Assembly: GCF_002270355.1 (NCBI RefSeq)
Contig: NZ_NJFZ01000019.1
Coordinates: 104,117 to 168,116, forward strand
From: Flectobacillus sp. BAB-3569
Lineage (GTDB): Bacteria > Bacteroidota > Bacteroidia > Cytophagales > Spirosomataceae
DNA: 64,000 nucleotides
Direction: 5' to 3'
Part shown: one piece after another, positions 43,133-55,863 of the stretch
Numbering within the stretch: position 1 is the first letter of the stretch
Layout of the letters: each line of letters starts with the position of its first letter
The notes under the pieces: model-generated
Seen by the model: the letters and a program-made list of their open reading frames with translations, nothing else
The model's database searches: none
Told to the model about the DNA's origin: nothing
Program-made: the position numbers and the translations under genes

Positions 43133-45481
43133 TTATTTTCCGATAAAACTGTATTGAATACCCATCACAAACGTGCGTGGTGCAGCAGGAGTGAAGGTCG
43201 TGCGGTCGGTAGAAGCGTTACCTCTTGTAGCATTTGTGGCATAAAGCGCGTCTGTGGCATTCATGATATTGGTAAATACCTCAAAGCCTTTCCAACGATA
43301 ACCAATACGGAAGTTGACCAAATCATATCCACCGTAAGTCACGGTATTGATTTGGTTTTGATACCATTGACCTACGTGTTGCCATTCTAAAGCTGTTCTT
43401 AAGCCCTTAAACCAAGTAGGATAGTAGCTCACTTCGGTGTTCCACATCCAGCGAGGAGCTGAAGGCATATCTTTGCCATTTACATCTTTGATGGCATCGG
43501 TGGCTCTCTGACTTAAAATAAACTCAATAAAGCGGTGCATTGAGTAAGTTCCACCACCACGAACAGATAATTCTTGGCTTGGGCGGTAGGTGATACCCAA
43601 TTCTATTCCTTTATGTTCAGTTTTACCTGCTGCCTGATAATCCGTAGAGTTGTCGGGTTGACGAATATTTAACAATTCGTTACGACCGTCCATTTGATAA
43701 ATCGATGCGTCGAGGTACACTTTGTTTTTGAATAATGAAGCCCAACCACCAATTTCAGTATTGGTAAATGTGGCAGGAATCAAGTTATAATAAAACAAAT
43801 CTCCGTTTGCGGCGGGGGTTGGTCTTTTGCGGAAAATAGCCGTCAAACCAGAAGGAGCAAAGCCTTGTGAGTAGTTGAAATAAATACCTTTGCTATTGCC
43901 AAGATCATAAGTTAATCCCAATTTCGGCGTTACATTGGTATAGGTTTTGCCACCTCCAATACCTAATCCTGTGGTTTTATCAATATCCAAATTGTTTACG
44001 TAATCAAAAGTCATATTGTCATAACGCAACCCTGCTGATACATGCAATTTTTGGATTGGCTCAAAATCATATTGTAAGTAAGCCGCTGTATTATAGATTT
44101 TTGCGTTATAATCTGCAATTTTAATATCTGGACGCTCCTTTGTAATGGTATATTTCTCTACTGATTTTCCATCAGCTCTTAATTTCGCTGCTAAGTCGAT
44201 TTGATATGACCAGTAATCATTTGGAGAGTAGTCGATGCTCGCCCCTGCGATTATTTTTGAGTTAAGAAAATCAAATTTCTGAGTGTGTTGTGTAATCAAT
44301 CCCAAACTTCTAAAATTGTTTGAGTTGATTTCGCCTCTTGCGGTAGTTGCTCCCGAAGTCCAACGAATACCGTAGCTTGGATTTTGACCATGTTCATTAT
44401 CTCTCGCAAAAGCGGTTACGTAGGTTTGAGAACCTTTTGCCCAATCCTTTTCAAAAGTTAATCTAGTACGTAAAGAGTACGCTTTACGATAGGTAAAATC
44501 CGTGGTACTAACATATTGACGATTATAGAATGCTACACTATCGACACTACCGCTCGTTTGCGAATTATATTTTGCATAAGAAAGGGTATAAATCAAGCGA
44601 GCTTTTGGATTGATTTGGTATTCCAAACGAGCGTATTGGGCATTTTTAGTATAGTCAGAGCTAGCCATCCATGCGTTAGTTTGGTCTGATACTAATCCTC
44701 CTACATATACACCTAGTTTACCGATTGTTGCGCCAGCACCGTATTGTACTCGACGGAAACCCCATTGGTCAAATTGAATACCAGCGCGTGCAGTAGGTAC
44801 TGCCGTAGGTCTTTGTGATATAAAGTTTACTGCTCCACCAACAGCCTCTGGTCCATAAATAGAAGATACAGGGCCTTTTACCACTTCGATTGAGCTTACC
44901 GTAAATTGGTTCATTTCCAACAATGAGTTATGATTGAACACACCCATTGGACGAATAGGAACGCCATCTTCCATGTACAAATAATAGGCGTTAGTAGTCA
45001 TAGGCTGGCGAATCGACATAGAATGTTGTTCATTACCTAAGTTTACCATCAAAACACCAGGCGTTTTGTTTACCACTTCATAAATAGCCGTAGGTTTAGC
45101 CTCTTCTATTTGCTTTGGTGTTAATTTACTAATGGCAATCGGAGCTTCAGTTCGTAAACCTGCCTCACGGTTGGCGGTTACTATAACTTGTTGTAAATCA
45201 TGAGTTTCTTGCTCTAATGAAACTGAAATAGTCTTTTGATTAGCTGTGGAAATCGTTGTTTTTTTATACCCAACAAAAGAAATAGTGATGCTTGCTGGTG
45301 TGTTTTTTAGACTGAACAGACCTTGTTGATTTGTAACTGCACCAGCACCATTGGCTTCAATATTGGCGCCGATTAAAGGCTCATGAGTAAAACTGTCAAA
45401 TACTTTCCCTGTAATTTGGGCATTAGAGATGAAGGCGATTGTGCTGAATAGCATAACCGACAGGATACGTAAAAAATACAT
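43133..45481 (-). CDS. TonB-dependent siderophore receptor with CarboxypepD_reg-like domain
   Basis: 782 aa, signal peptide MYFLRILSVMLFSTIAFISN. Residues 21-95 are the CarboxypepD_reg-like domain (ITGKVFDSFTHEPLIGANIE), followed by the TonB-box-like LQQVIVTANREAGLRTEAP. The plug contains YLYMEDGVPIRPMGVFNHN, VVKGPVSSIYGPEAVGGAVN, and the barrel ends MGIQYSFIGK. Same operon as the two PepSY genes downstream (24-bp gap before the 43109 frame), which argues for a ferric siderophore or related metal chelate ligand. Confidence 0.87.
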   Translation of the reverse strand: MYFLRILSVMLFSTIAFISNAQITGKVFDSFTHEPLIGANIEANGAGAVTNQQGLFSLKNTPASITISFVGYKKTTISTANQKTISVSLEQETHDLQQVIVTANREAGLRTEAPIAISKLTPKQIEEAKPTAIYEVVNKTPGVLMVNLGNEQHSMSIRQPMTTNAYYLYMEDGVPIRPMGVFNHNSLLEMNQFTVSSIEVVKGPVSSIYGPEAVGGAVNFISQRPTAVPTARAGIQFDQWGFRRVQYGAGATIGKLGVYVGGLVSDQTNAWMASSDYTKNAQYARLEYQINPKARLIYTLSYAKYNSQTSGSVDSVAFYNRQYVSTTDFTYRKAYSLRTRLTFEKDWAKGSQTYVTAFARDNEHGQNPSYGIRWTSGATTARGEINSNNFRSLGLITQHTQKFDFLNSKIIAGASIDYSPNDYWSYQIDLAAKLRADGKSVEKYTITKERPDIKIADYNAKIYNTAAYLQYDFEPIQKLHVSAGLRYDNMTFDYVNNLDIDKTTGLGIGGGKTYTNVTPKLGLTYDLGNSKGIYFNYSQGFAPSGLTAIFRKRPTPAANGDLFYYNLIPATFTNTEIGGWASLFKNKVYLDASIYQMDGRNELLNIRQPDNSTDYQAAGKTEHKGIELGITYRPSQELSVRGGGTYSMHRFIEFILSQRATDAIKDVNGKDMPSAPRWMWNTEVSYYPTWFKGLRTALEWQHVGQWYQNQINTVTYGGYDLVNFRIGYRWKGFEVFTNIMNATDALYATNATRGNASTDRTTFTPAAPRTFVMGIQYSFIGK

Positions 45482-45536
45482 AATAATGTTTTAACTTTAA
45501 AATTGGAAAAAAGTACTTGAGGCACAACGGTACCTT

Positions 45537-45621
45537 TTTGCTGGCATTACAGCAAAGGCAACGAAAGGTCTCGGTATGAAAATGGAAAGTTTAATCAGGT
45601 AGGATTTTATCTTACCTGATT
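45537..45621 (-). promoter_or_regulatory. Two hairpins in the leader of the receptor gene
   Basis: TTTGCTG (45537-45543) with CAGCAAA (45550-45556), loop GCATTA, and AATCAGGTA (45593-45601) with TACCTGATT (about 45613-45621). Both lie 55-140 bp before the receptor start. The second has a T-run on the plus strand only. No known riboswitch consensus was recognised. Confidence 0.4.
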
Positions 45622-45678
45622 TTTATTTGGAGAAATCAATAGCACGAGGGGCATATTTTTCCGAAAACAGATACCGTT

Positions 45679-45804
45679 TATTTCAGATATCGGAAGTTGG
45701 ATTTCGGAAGTGTAATCTTTTACATTTCTTAAAAAATAAAGGTATTTAACCTTATTTCCGAAATCCGCAATCCCAAATCTGAAATAGCAGAAAATCCTTC
45801 ATAC
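45679..45804. repeat. Dispersed repeat, family D copy 2 (inverted)
   Basis: Reverse complement of 23637-23756, sharing TTTCGGAAGTGTAATCTTTT, AAAAAATAAAGGTATTT and TTATTTCCGAAATCC. Both copies end near a GAAGGATTT segment. It fills a third of the 385-bp gap between the receptor and the small protein gene. Confidence 0.75.
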
Positions 45805-45866
45805 AGTACTATTACTCCATAGATTGATGCTATGCAGTACTATCGAAAACCCAAGAAAATGAGGAA

Positions 45867-46265
45867 TTAAGCCACAGTTGGTGGTTTAAGGAGAAAATGG
45901 AAATAGATAGAAGAGTAATTATTGTTGTAGATAGGAAAAGAGCATTTCTTTTTTATCTCAATAATATCATTTTCTAGTACTAAATCATGATTAATGGAAG
46001 GTACAATACAAGGAATTTCAAGGAGAATTCTGGCAAAAGCCATTCCTTTTTCTGAGGTTTCTTTTTGGTCTGCTGCGGCTACTCGTTTAGCCAAATAACA
46101 TTTACCATTACAGTGTAAATCTGGTCTAAAACGATTTTCACAAAGATTTTGGACAATATAGTCTTTACGAAGATTATAATCAACATATACCAATGGTACG
46201 GCCATCATCCTGATAAACAGAAGGATAGCTAGTAACAAGGCCGCTATATTGTATTGTTTCTTCAA
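45867..46265 (-). CDS. Small exported CNGKCYL-motif protein (possible metal binding)
   Basis: 132 aa. N-terminal membrane helix/signal (YNIAALLLAILLFIRMMAV). Then YNLRKDYIVQNLCENR and LHCNGKCYLAKRV: three Cys within 15 residues, two in a C-x3-C pair. The tail is aromatic and ends IYFHFLLKPPTVA. Small proteins with a CxGxCYL motif are common beside TonB receptors in Bacteroidota; I know of no proven function. The C-x3-C pair suggests metal or redox activity, as inference. It heads the minus-strand group (receptor, two PepSY proteins) and has a good promoter right before it. Confidence 0.75.
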   Translation of the reverse strand: MKKQYNIAALLLAILLFIRMMAVPLVYVDYNLRKDYIVQNLCENRFRPDLHCNGKCYLAKRVAAADQKETSEKGMAFARILLEIPCIVPSINHDLVLENDIIEIKKKCSFPIYNNNYSSIYFHFLLKPPTVA

Positions 46266-46288
46266 AATTTTGGTCTAAATTTTCTGGA

Positions 46289-46320
46289 CAAAGATAATCC
46301 AGCATTTTTAATCTAGCAAA
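46289..46320 (-). promoter_or_regulatory. Promoter of the CNGKCYL gene group
   Basis: On the minus strand: TTTG (46320-46317), 20-bp spacer, TATCTTTG (46296-46289). Both elements match the Bacteroidota consensus exactly. The transcript would start about 15-20 bases before ATG 46265. Confidence 0.7.
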
Positions 46321-46425
46321 TGGATATACTGATATATCTGGGAAGAATCCCTGATTCTTATTAGTTATGTTCAATGTTTTTCTTAGAAATTTGCACTTTA
46401 TTAAGAGATTTAAGACTTTATAAAT

Positions 46426-46899
46426 ATGCTTTATTCGTTTTTATTAGCTTTTCATTCGTTTTGGAGATGGGTTGTTTTGCTTACGTTGGTGTTGAGTATC
46501 AGTAGAGCTTTTTTGGGTAAAAAAGGACATAGATCGTTTTCTAAAAAAGACCAACAACTAAGCTTATTAACTTTGATTTCGGCACATATTCAACTAACTG
46601 TTGGCGTAGTATTGTATGCTATTAGCCCGATTGTAAGTTATTTCTGGAATAATTTTGGAAAGGCAGTTCATGAGCGACAAATTCGCTTTTTCGGAATGGA
46701 GCATATTACCGTCATGATTTCAGCGGTTGTAGTCTTGACGATTGGTTTTTCAAAAGTCAAAAAGCAAAAAGAAGATTATCAGAAGTTTAGCGCTATGCTC
46801 TTTTGGTTTGGTATTGCACTTCTATTGATATTAAGCTCCATACCATGGTCATTTTCTCCGTTGACAAGCCGACCCAACTTTCGAGATTTTTTGGGGTAG
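46426..46899 (+). CDS. Four-helix membrane protein (cytochrome b-like, unknown function)
   Basis: 157 aa with four predicted membrane helices (about 1-24, 45-68, 90-112, 122-140). Membrane-located His residues occur in LLAFHSFWRW, ISAHIQLTVG and GMEHITVM. This pattern is seen in small Bacteroidota proteins loosely labelled cytochrome B, and haem binding is possible. Divergent from the CNGKCYL gene with about 160 bp between. Ends before a strong shared terminator. Confidence 0.72.
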   Translation: MLYSFLLAFHSFWRWVVLLTLVLSISRAFLGKKGHRSFSKKDQQLSLLTLISAHIQLTVGVVLYAISPIVSYFWNNFGKAVHERQIRFFGMEHITVMISAVVVLTIGFSKVKKQKEDYQKFSAMLFWFGIALLLILSSIPWSFSPLTSRPNFRDFLG

Positions 46900-46944
46900 G
46901 AGATAGGATTGATAATGTAAAACTAGCATCAGTATTATTTGAAA

Positions 46945-46985
46945 CTAAAAATTGCGAGATTATCCGATAATCTCGCAATTTTTAG
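46945..46985. terminator. Bidirectional terminator
   Basis: CTAAAAATTGCGAGATTAT (46945-46963), loop CCG, ATAATCTCGCAATTTTTAG (46967-46985). Perfect 19-bp arms between the convergent genes at 46426 and 47063. Confidence 0.88.
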
Positions 46986-47006
46986 TATTTGTCCACAGGG
47001 AATGAT

Positions 47007-47050
47007 ACTAGTTCAAGACTTAGTCTTGGACTTATTTTTTACAGTTTGTT
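47007..47050. repeat. Dispersed repeat, family B copy 3
   Basis: ACTAGTTCAAGACTTAGTCT, TGGACTTATTTTTTACAG, TTTG. The first palindrome is kept and the second is cut short just before the GH2 stop. Confidence 0.65.
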
Positions 47051-47062
47051 AAAGCGTTTACC

Positions 47063-50743
<3,681 letters not shown>

Positions 50744-53700
50744 ATGTTGGCTATAATAAAGCATATTTCAAAACCCTATCTTCTGTTTACAATTGAGCAA
50801 AATAACTTTGTGGTTACTGAGCTCAATACAGCTTATTTGAACTACTCAGGAGTATTGACAAAAACACAAGTATACGGTCATTCTTTCGAGGAGTTAGAGG
50901 CTCTTTTTGTACAAAATGAAGTGTATTTCAAGGAGTCTTTGCTTTCATTGAAAGAGGTATTAGCTACAAGCGCTCCCAATACAGTATACATAAGTTTGAA
51001 TAATACCGAGGTTGAAGTTCAAAATACGTACTTCCAAGAAAATGGTATTCAATACATCCTCCATATTATTACGATTGCCGAGAAAAGTAGTATATATCTT
51101 CCTGAGCTTTTTGAGACGGTAGTAGCGCATACTACCGATACGATTCTTATCATGGATACCTTCAAAGAAGGCGCCGAACCTAAAATTTTATTTGCTAATA
51201 AGGCGTTTTGTGACCTTGTAGGATATTCTTTGAGCGAAATTCTGGGCAATAGCCCTATGATGTTTACTGGAGCAGAAACAGATCGTGAGCAAATTGATCG
51301 TTTACGTACCTCATCGGAAAATTGCCAACCAATACAACTGTCACTTTTAAATTATAAAAAAACTGGTGAAAAGTTTTGGTTAAATATTTCTGTAACACCA
51401 ATTTATGACAAAGCAGGTAATTTGATTCAATGGCTGTCAATAGGACGTGATATTACAATTTATAAAAATGAAGAACGGAGAAAAGCATTTAAAGAAAAAG
51501 TTCGAACCTTATTTAGACAACCCCAAAGTTTAAACTTTATTCTTTCGGAATTAAGCGATATGTTTATTAATGAGCTGGAACTAAATGCAGTAGAGATATG
51601 GCTCAATAGTTTTAATCAAGATATTACGCGATTTGGGAGTCAAGAAAACTATGTATTCTCAGATGCACAATCAGGAGCAGATTTTGCCATGCAGGCTTTT
51701 GTTTCTAGGCAAGACATATCGGTATCCGTGAAACCGTCGGGTAAAAAAACGGTAGGTATCGTAATGCAAACTTCAAAGGGTCTTTGGGGAGTATTAACAT
51801 TGGGCATTCTCAATAATCAATTTTCTGAATTAGAGTTAAGTTGGTTTAAAAAACTGGGAGAATTGTTAATTAATGAAATTGAACGAAAACAAGTAGAACA
51901 AGAGTTAAAACAAATATTCAATTTTGCACCTGATATAATTTGCATACTTGGCTTAGATGAATATTTCAAAACTGTAAATCCTGCATTTTGTGATCTGTTG
52001 GGTTATTCAGAAAAAGAGTTATTGAGTAAAAAATTCTATGAGTTTATTTATCCAGGAGACCGAAAGCCTACCCTAAATGCTTTCAAATCAGAAAAGGACT
52101 TTTCGAAAGTCTATCCTTTTGAAAATCGTTATGTGACCAAATCAGGTGAAATTTTGAGCATTGCTTGGCGTTCGACTATGCGCATGGATGGAAAACATTT
52201 ATTGGCGATTGGTCGCGATATTACCGAAGAGTTGAAGCTACAGCAATTGTTGCATCGCACCAATTTATTGTCCAAAATCGTGAGTTGGGAAATCAATTTG
52301 AAAACACATAGTATCTATGTATCAGATGTGATTCATGAAGTATTTGGCTACACACAAGAGGATTTTAAACTCAGTACAATTGAGGCTTTGGTTGAGGTTT
52401 ATAAAGAGGGAGAACATCGTAAAAGAGCATTATTCTACATCAATAGAGCTATCCAAACAGGCGAAAATTGGGATGAGGAATTTATCATTCTATTACCTAA
52501 TGGTACCGAACGATGGGTTAGGGTAATTGGTGAAACGGCTTTTGTCGATGGCAAATGTGAACGAGTATATGGCAGTGTACAAGATATCAATAATAGAAAA
52601 ATTAATGAATTAGCTCTTCAGGAGGTAATTCATCAGAAAAATGAGATTCTAGAAACCACTGGCGATACCTTTGTAATGCTCAATCAAGAATGGGTGGTAA
52701 CCTATTGGAATACTCAGGCATTTATCTTAACGGGTATCTCAAAAGAGCAAATCATAGGAAAAGTGATATGGGAAGTTTTTGCTGAAAGTATTGATACAGA
52801 GATTTTTACTAATCTTGAATATTCTCGTAAAAACATATTGCCCGTTACTTTTGAGTCGTTCTATGCGCCTATCAACAAATGGGTAGAAATTCGATGTTTC
52901 CCTACGGAAGATATTATGAGCGTTTATGCTCGCGATATTACAGCGCAAAAAATGGCTCATCAACAGCTTAAAGAAGAAAGAAACTTGCTTCGGACGTTAA
53001 TAGATAATTTGCCTGAGACCGTTTATTTTAAAGATACCGAAGCCCGAAAAGTTATTAGCAATCGAGTTGACTATTTATTCTTGGGAGCTCAAAATGAACA
53101 AGAGGTCTTGGGGAAAACTGATTTGGAATTATTTGATAATGAGCTAGGTAAAATCGGGTATGAACATGATATTCATATTCTACAAACTGGTGAGCCTTTG
53201 CTGAACTATGGACAATTACATCAAACCCCAGGAAAGCCAGATTTATGGTTAGAGTCGAACAAAGTACCTGTTAAAAATGAAAAGGGCGATATAATGGGAG
53301 TACTAGGTATTGGGCGCGATATTACGATTCAAAAGCAACAAGAATTAGAACTAAAAAAACTTAATCTTGAGCTAGAAGAATACATCAAACAACTGGAGTT
53401 GTCTAATACCGAATTGGAACAGTTTGCTTACGTGGCTTCGCACGATTTGCAAGAGCCGCTTCGAATGATTACCAATTTCCTTTCTCAAATCGAGCACAAA
53501 TACGAGTCAGTTCTCGACGAGCGAGGGAAGCAATATATTTGGTATGCAGTCGATGGAGCTAAACGAATGCGACAGATTATCTTGGATTTACTGGACTTTT
53601 CGAGAATAGGGAGAATAGAAGACAAAAAACAGTTGGTTGACATCAGCGAAGTGCTAAATCATACCCGAAATATGCTCCATCAAGAAATTGTACAAAGTAA

Positions 53701-54073
53701 GGCCCATATTAAGGTTAGTCAGATGCCTGTTATTTTTTCGAGTAGATTGCGCATTGAGCAAATCTTTCAGAATTTGATTAGTAATGCACTTAAATACCGA
53801 AATCCCGATATTAATCCGATCATAGAGATAGACGCCAAAGAAACACTTACACATTGGATTTTTTCGGTGAAAGACAATGGCATAGGTATTGAAGAAGAAT
53901 ATTTTCAAACCATTTTTGTCATTTTTCAACGCCTACATACCCGTGATGAATACGCTGGCACAGGTATTGGTTTGGCTATTGTCAAAAAAATCGTTGAGAT
54001 GCTGGGCGGAAAAGTCTGGGTTGAATCTGTTGAATACCAAGGTAGTACCTTTTATTTTTCTATAAAAAAATAA
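50744..54073 (+). CDS. Soluble multi-PAS/GAF sensor histidine kinase
   Basis: 1,109 aa, no membrane helix or signal, so cytoplasmic. From the N-terminus: an uncertain N-terminal sensor; PAS (ILFANKAFCDLVGYSLSEIL, about 150); GAF-like segment (about 250-390); PAS (FAPDIICILGLDEYFKTVNP, about 400); PAS (NLKTHSIYVSDVIHEVFGYT); PAS (FVMLNQEWVVTYWNTQAFIL); PAS (LPETVYFKDTEARKVISNRV). HisKA follows with His900 in YVASHDLQEPLRM, and HATPase (NALKYRNPDINP, GTGIGLAIVKKIVEMLGG). The DLQEPL form is that of phytochrome-like kinases. Its partner is probably the Rcp1-like regulator 15 bp downstream. Confidence 0.88.
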   Translation: MLAIIKHISKPYLLFTIEQNNFVVTELNTAYLNYSGVLTKTQVYGHSFEELEALFVQNEVYFKESLLSLKEVLATSAPNTVYISLNNTEVEVQNTYFQENGIQYILHIITIAEKSSIYLPELFETVVAHTTDTILIMDTFKEGAEPKILFANKAFCDLVGYSLSEILGNSPMMFTGAETDREQIDRLRTSSENCQPIQLSLLNYKKTGEKFWLNISVTPIYDKAGNLIQWLSIGRDITIYKNEERRKAFKEKVRTLFRQPQSLNFILSELSDMFINELELNAVEIWLNSFNQDITRFGSQENYVFSDAQSGADFAMQAFVSRQDISVSVKPSGKKTVGIVMQTSKGLWGVLTLGILNNQFSELELSWFKKLGELLINEIERKQVEQELKQIFNFAPDIICILGLDEYFKTVNPAFCDLLGYSEKELLSKKFYEFIYPGDRKPTLNAFKSEKDFSKVYPFENRYVTKSGEILSIAWRSTMRMDGKHLLAIGRDITEELKLQQLLHRTNLLSKIVSWEINLKTHSIYVSDVIHEVFGYTQEDFKLSTIEALVEVYKEGEHRKRALFYINRAIQTGENWDEEFIILLPNGTERWVRVIGETAFVDGKCERVYGSVQDINNRKINELALQEVIHQKNEILETTGDTFVMLNQEWVVTYWNTQAFILTGISKEQIIGKVIWEVFAESIDTEIFTNLEYSRKNILPVTFESFYAPINKWVEIRCFPTEDIMSVYARDITAQKMAHQQLKEERNLLRTLIDNLPETVYFKDTEARKVISNRVDYLFLGAQNEQEVLGKTDLELFDNELGKIGYEHDIHILQTGEPLLNYGQLHQTPGKPDLWLESNKVPVKNEKGDIMGVLGIGRDITIQKQQELELKKLNLELEEYIKQLELSNTELEQFAYVASHDLQEPLRMITNFLSQIEHKYESVLDERGKQYIWYAVDGAKRMRQIILDLLDFSRIGRIEDKKQLVDISEVLNHTRNMLHQEIVQSKAHIKVSQMPVIFSSRLRIEQIFQNLISNALKYRNPDINPIIEIDAKETLTHWIFSVKDNGIGIEEEYFQTIFVIFQRLHTRDEYAGTGIGLAIVKKIVEMLGGKVWVESVEYQGSTFYFSIKK

Positions 54074-54088
54074 TACACATACAACACT

Positions 54089-54526
54089 ATGAAGAAAGGA
54101 CATATCTTATTAGTCGAAGATAATGAAGGAGACATTCTTCTTACTCAAGAAGCTTTTGAACATTCATCTCTTGTCGATAAATTGAGCGTTGTTCGAAACG
54201 GAAAAGAGGCTATGGATTTTTTAACCAAAAAAGGAAAATATGCCCATGAAGCTCCTCCTGATTTTGTCTTGTTGGATGTTAATATTCCCAAGAAAAATGG
54301 GCATGAAGTTTTACGGTTTATCAAAAACACTGAAAACATCAAGCATATTCCTGTGGTGATGTTTACCACGTCATCGGCACCCAAAGATATTAGTATGGCA
54401 TACGAAAATCATGCTAACTGCTATATTACGAAGCCTGTAGATGTAAAATCATTTCAAACTACAGTGAGTCAAATCGAAAAATTTTGGTTATCTCTCGTTC
54501 AACTATCTCCTAATCACTGTGCATAG
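54089..54526 (+). CDS. Single-domain response regulator (Rcp1/CheY-like)
   Basis: 145 aa, one receiver domain: LLVEDNEGDILLTQEAFEHS, phospho-acceptor Asp63 in FVLLDVNIPKKNG, VVMFTTSSAPKDI and final ITKPVD. The DNEGDILL form is that of Rcp1 regulators paired with DLQEPL kinases. No output domain. Sits 15 bp after the kinase; its stop overlaps the next gene by 8 bp. Confidence 0.9.
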   Translation: MKKGHILLVEDNEGDILLTQEAFEHSSLVDKLSVVRNGKEAMDFLTKKGKYAHEAPPDFVLLDVNIPKKNGHEVLRFIKNTENIKHIPVVMFTTSSAPKDISMAYENHANCYITKPVDVKSFQTTVSQIEKFWLSLVQLSPNHCA

Positions 54527-55544
54527 AGACGCATTTCCATATAATATATTGGTCATAGAAGATAACATGGGCGATTTTATCTTGATCAATGATTATTTGT
54601 TTGAGATGATACGTGAACCCCAAATTACGCATTGTCAAACCTTTAAGCAGGCGCAATCCGTGTTGCAAAAGTCTGAAGAAAAGTTTGATATGATTTTGCT
54701 TGATTTATATCTTCCAGATAAAAATGGGCAAAGCTTAATAGACGCTGTTTTGCAGATTTCTCAAGATGCTCCAGTGATTATTTTGTCTGGTAACTCTGAT
54801 TTAAGCTTTAGTATAAAATCTATTTCTTCGGGGGTAGACGATTACTTAATTAAAGATGATTTGAGACCAACAACACTTTATAAAAGTATAGTTTATTGTA
54901 TTGAAAGAAGGAAAAAAAGACAAGAGCTTCTTGAGTCAGAGCAGCGCTACAATGAGCTATTTGACTTTAGTCCGCAACCTATGTGGGTATTTGATTTGGA
55001 AACGCTTGACTTTATGGATGTTAACTTAGCCGCTATCAAACATTATGGCTATAAACGCTCTGAGTTTTTGTCGATGAAAATATCAGACATTCGTCCCGTT
55101 GAGGAAATACCAGCTTTACTAGAAGATGTAAAAGAAACTCGTGTCGTAAATCCGTATTTTGCAATAGGAGTATATAAACATTTAAAAAAGAATGGTGAAA
55201 TTATCTTAGTAGAAATTCGAGCCAACCCAATTATGTACAAAGGTCGAAAAGCAAGGGTTGTGTTGGCTAACGATATTACCGAAAAAGTCAAATACATTGA
55301 ATCAATCGAGTTACAGAATAAAAATCTTAGTGAGATCGCATGGATTCAGTCTCATTTGGTACGAGCGCCTTTAGCGCGTATTATGGGAATTATTCAGATG
55401 TTTGAACACAATACAAAAATGTCAGAACCTGAAAAGCAAATGTTTTTTGAGCACATCATCACTTCTGCACATGAGCTGGACGAATTAATTATGGAAATAA
55501 GCCAGAAAGCATATTTAGCCAAAACAAAGTTTGCTGAAGAGTAG
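54519..55544 (+). CDS. Response regulator REC-PAS with a DHp-like domain but no ATPase
   Basis: 341 aa with GTG start at 54519, overlapping the previous gene. The receiver has Asp62 in MILLDLYLPDKNG and ends VDDYLIKDDLRP. A PAS domain follows (YNELFDFSPQPMWVFDLETL, DIRPVEEIPALLEDV). The last 75 residues (IAWIQSHLVRAPLARIMGII with His279, then a second helix) look like the dimerisation/phosphotransfer region of a histidine kinase. The protein stops there, without HATPase. It may take phosphate from the nearby kinase (phosphorelay) or be a truncated kinase. Confidence 0.8.
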   Translation: MHRDAFPYNILVIEDNMGDFILINDYLFEMIREPQITHCQTFKQAQSVLQKSEEKFDMILLDLYLPDKNGQSLIDAVLQISQDAPVIILSGNSDLSFSIKSISSGVDDYLIKDDLRPTTLYKSIVYCIERRKKRQELLESEQRYNELFDFSPQPMWVFDLETLDFMDVNLAAIKHYGYKRSEFLSMKISDIRPVEEIPALLEDVKETRVVNPYFAIGVYKHLKKNGEIILVEIRANPIMYKGRKARVVLANDITEKVKYIESIELQNKNLSEIAWIQSHLVRAPLARIMGIIQMFEHNTKMSEPEKQMFFEHIITSAHELDELIMEISQKAYLAKTKFAEE

Positions 55545-55585
55545 GGTTTGTATAAAAGACTAGGTAAACATGAGTTACCTCTATT

Positions 55586-55680
55586 TAGTGAATTGAGATT
55601 GAGTGGATGAGTGATTATTTTTAATATGAATTTTACCTTTAGAGACGTAATGTTTTGCGTCTTAAGCTGAGTCAATCATA
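55586..55680. repeat. MITE-like element, family A copy 3 (one clear arm)
   Basis: Starts TAGTGAATTGAGATTGAGTG, then GATGAGTGATTAT, almost the same as the right arm of the copy at 5275-5464. A CGT-rich small palindrome AGACGTAA...TTGCGTCT follows. The other arm is degenerate. Confidence 0.55.
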
Positions 55681-55690
55681 GCATAGTAGC

Positions 55691-55734
55691 ATCAAAAAAG
55701 CGGTCGAAAAACAATTTTCGACCGCTTTTTTGAT
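55691..55734. terminator. Terminator after the PAS-kinase group
   Basis: ATCAAAAAAGCGGTCGAAAA (55691-55710), loop ACAA, TTTTCGACCGCTTTTTTGAT (55715-55734). Perfect 20-bp arms with A/T runs on both sides. The rest of this 319-bp gap holds the family A repeat. Confidence 0.88.
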
Positions 55735-55863
55735 GAATAGTTTAACCATAAGTCTAATTCCAACATTCGGTAAGACGTATGTTTTATGCAATTTATTTCA
55801 TAAAACCTTAATAATAAGACTACTTTGTAGTGTTATTATCCAAATTACTATTATCTAAACTGT

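Noticed and set aside
45537..45621. TPP or other riboswitch in the receptor leader
   Set aside because: Only a short TAATGCCAG-like string matches; the TPP core (CTGAGA partner and P1 closing stem) is absent.
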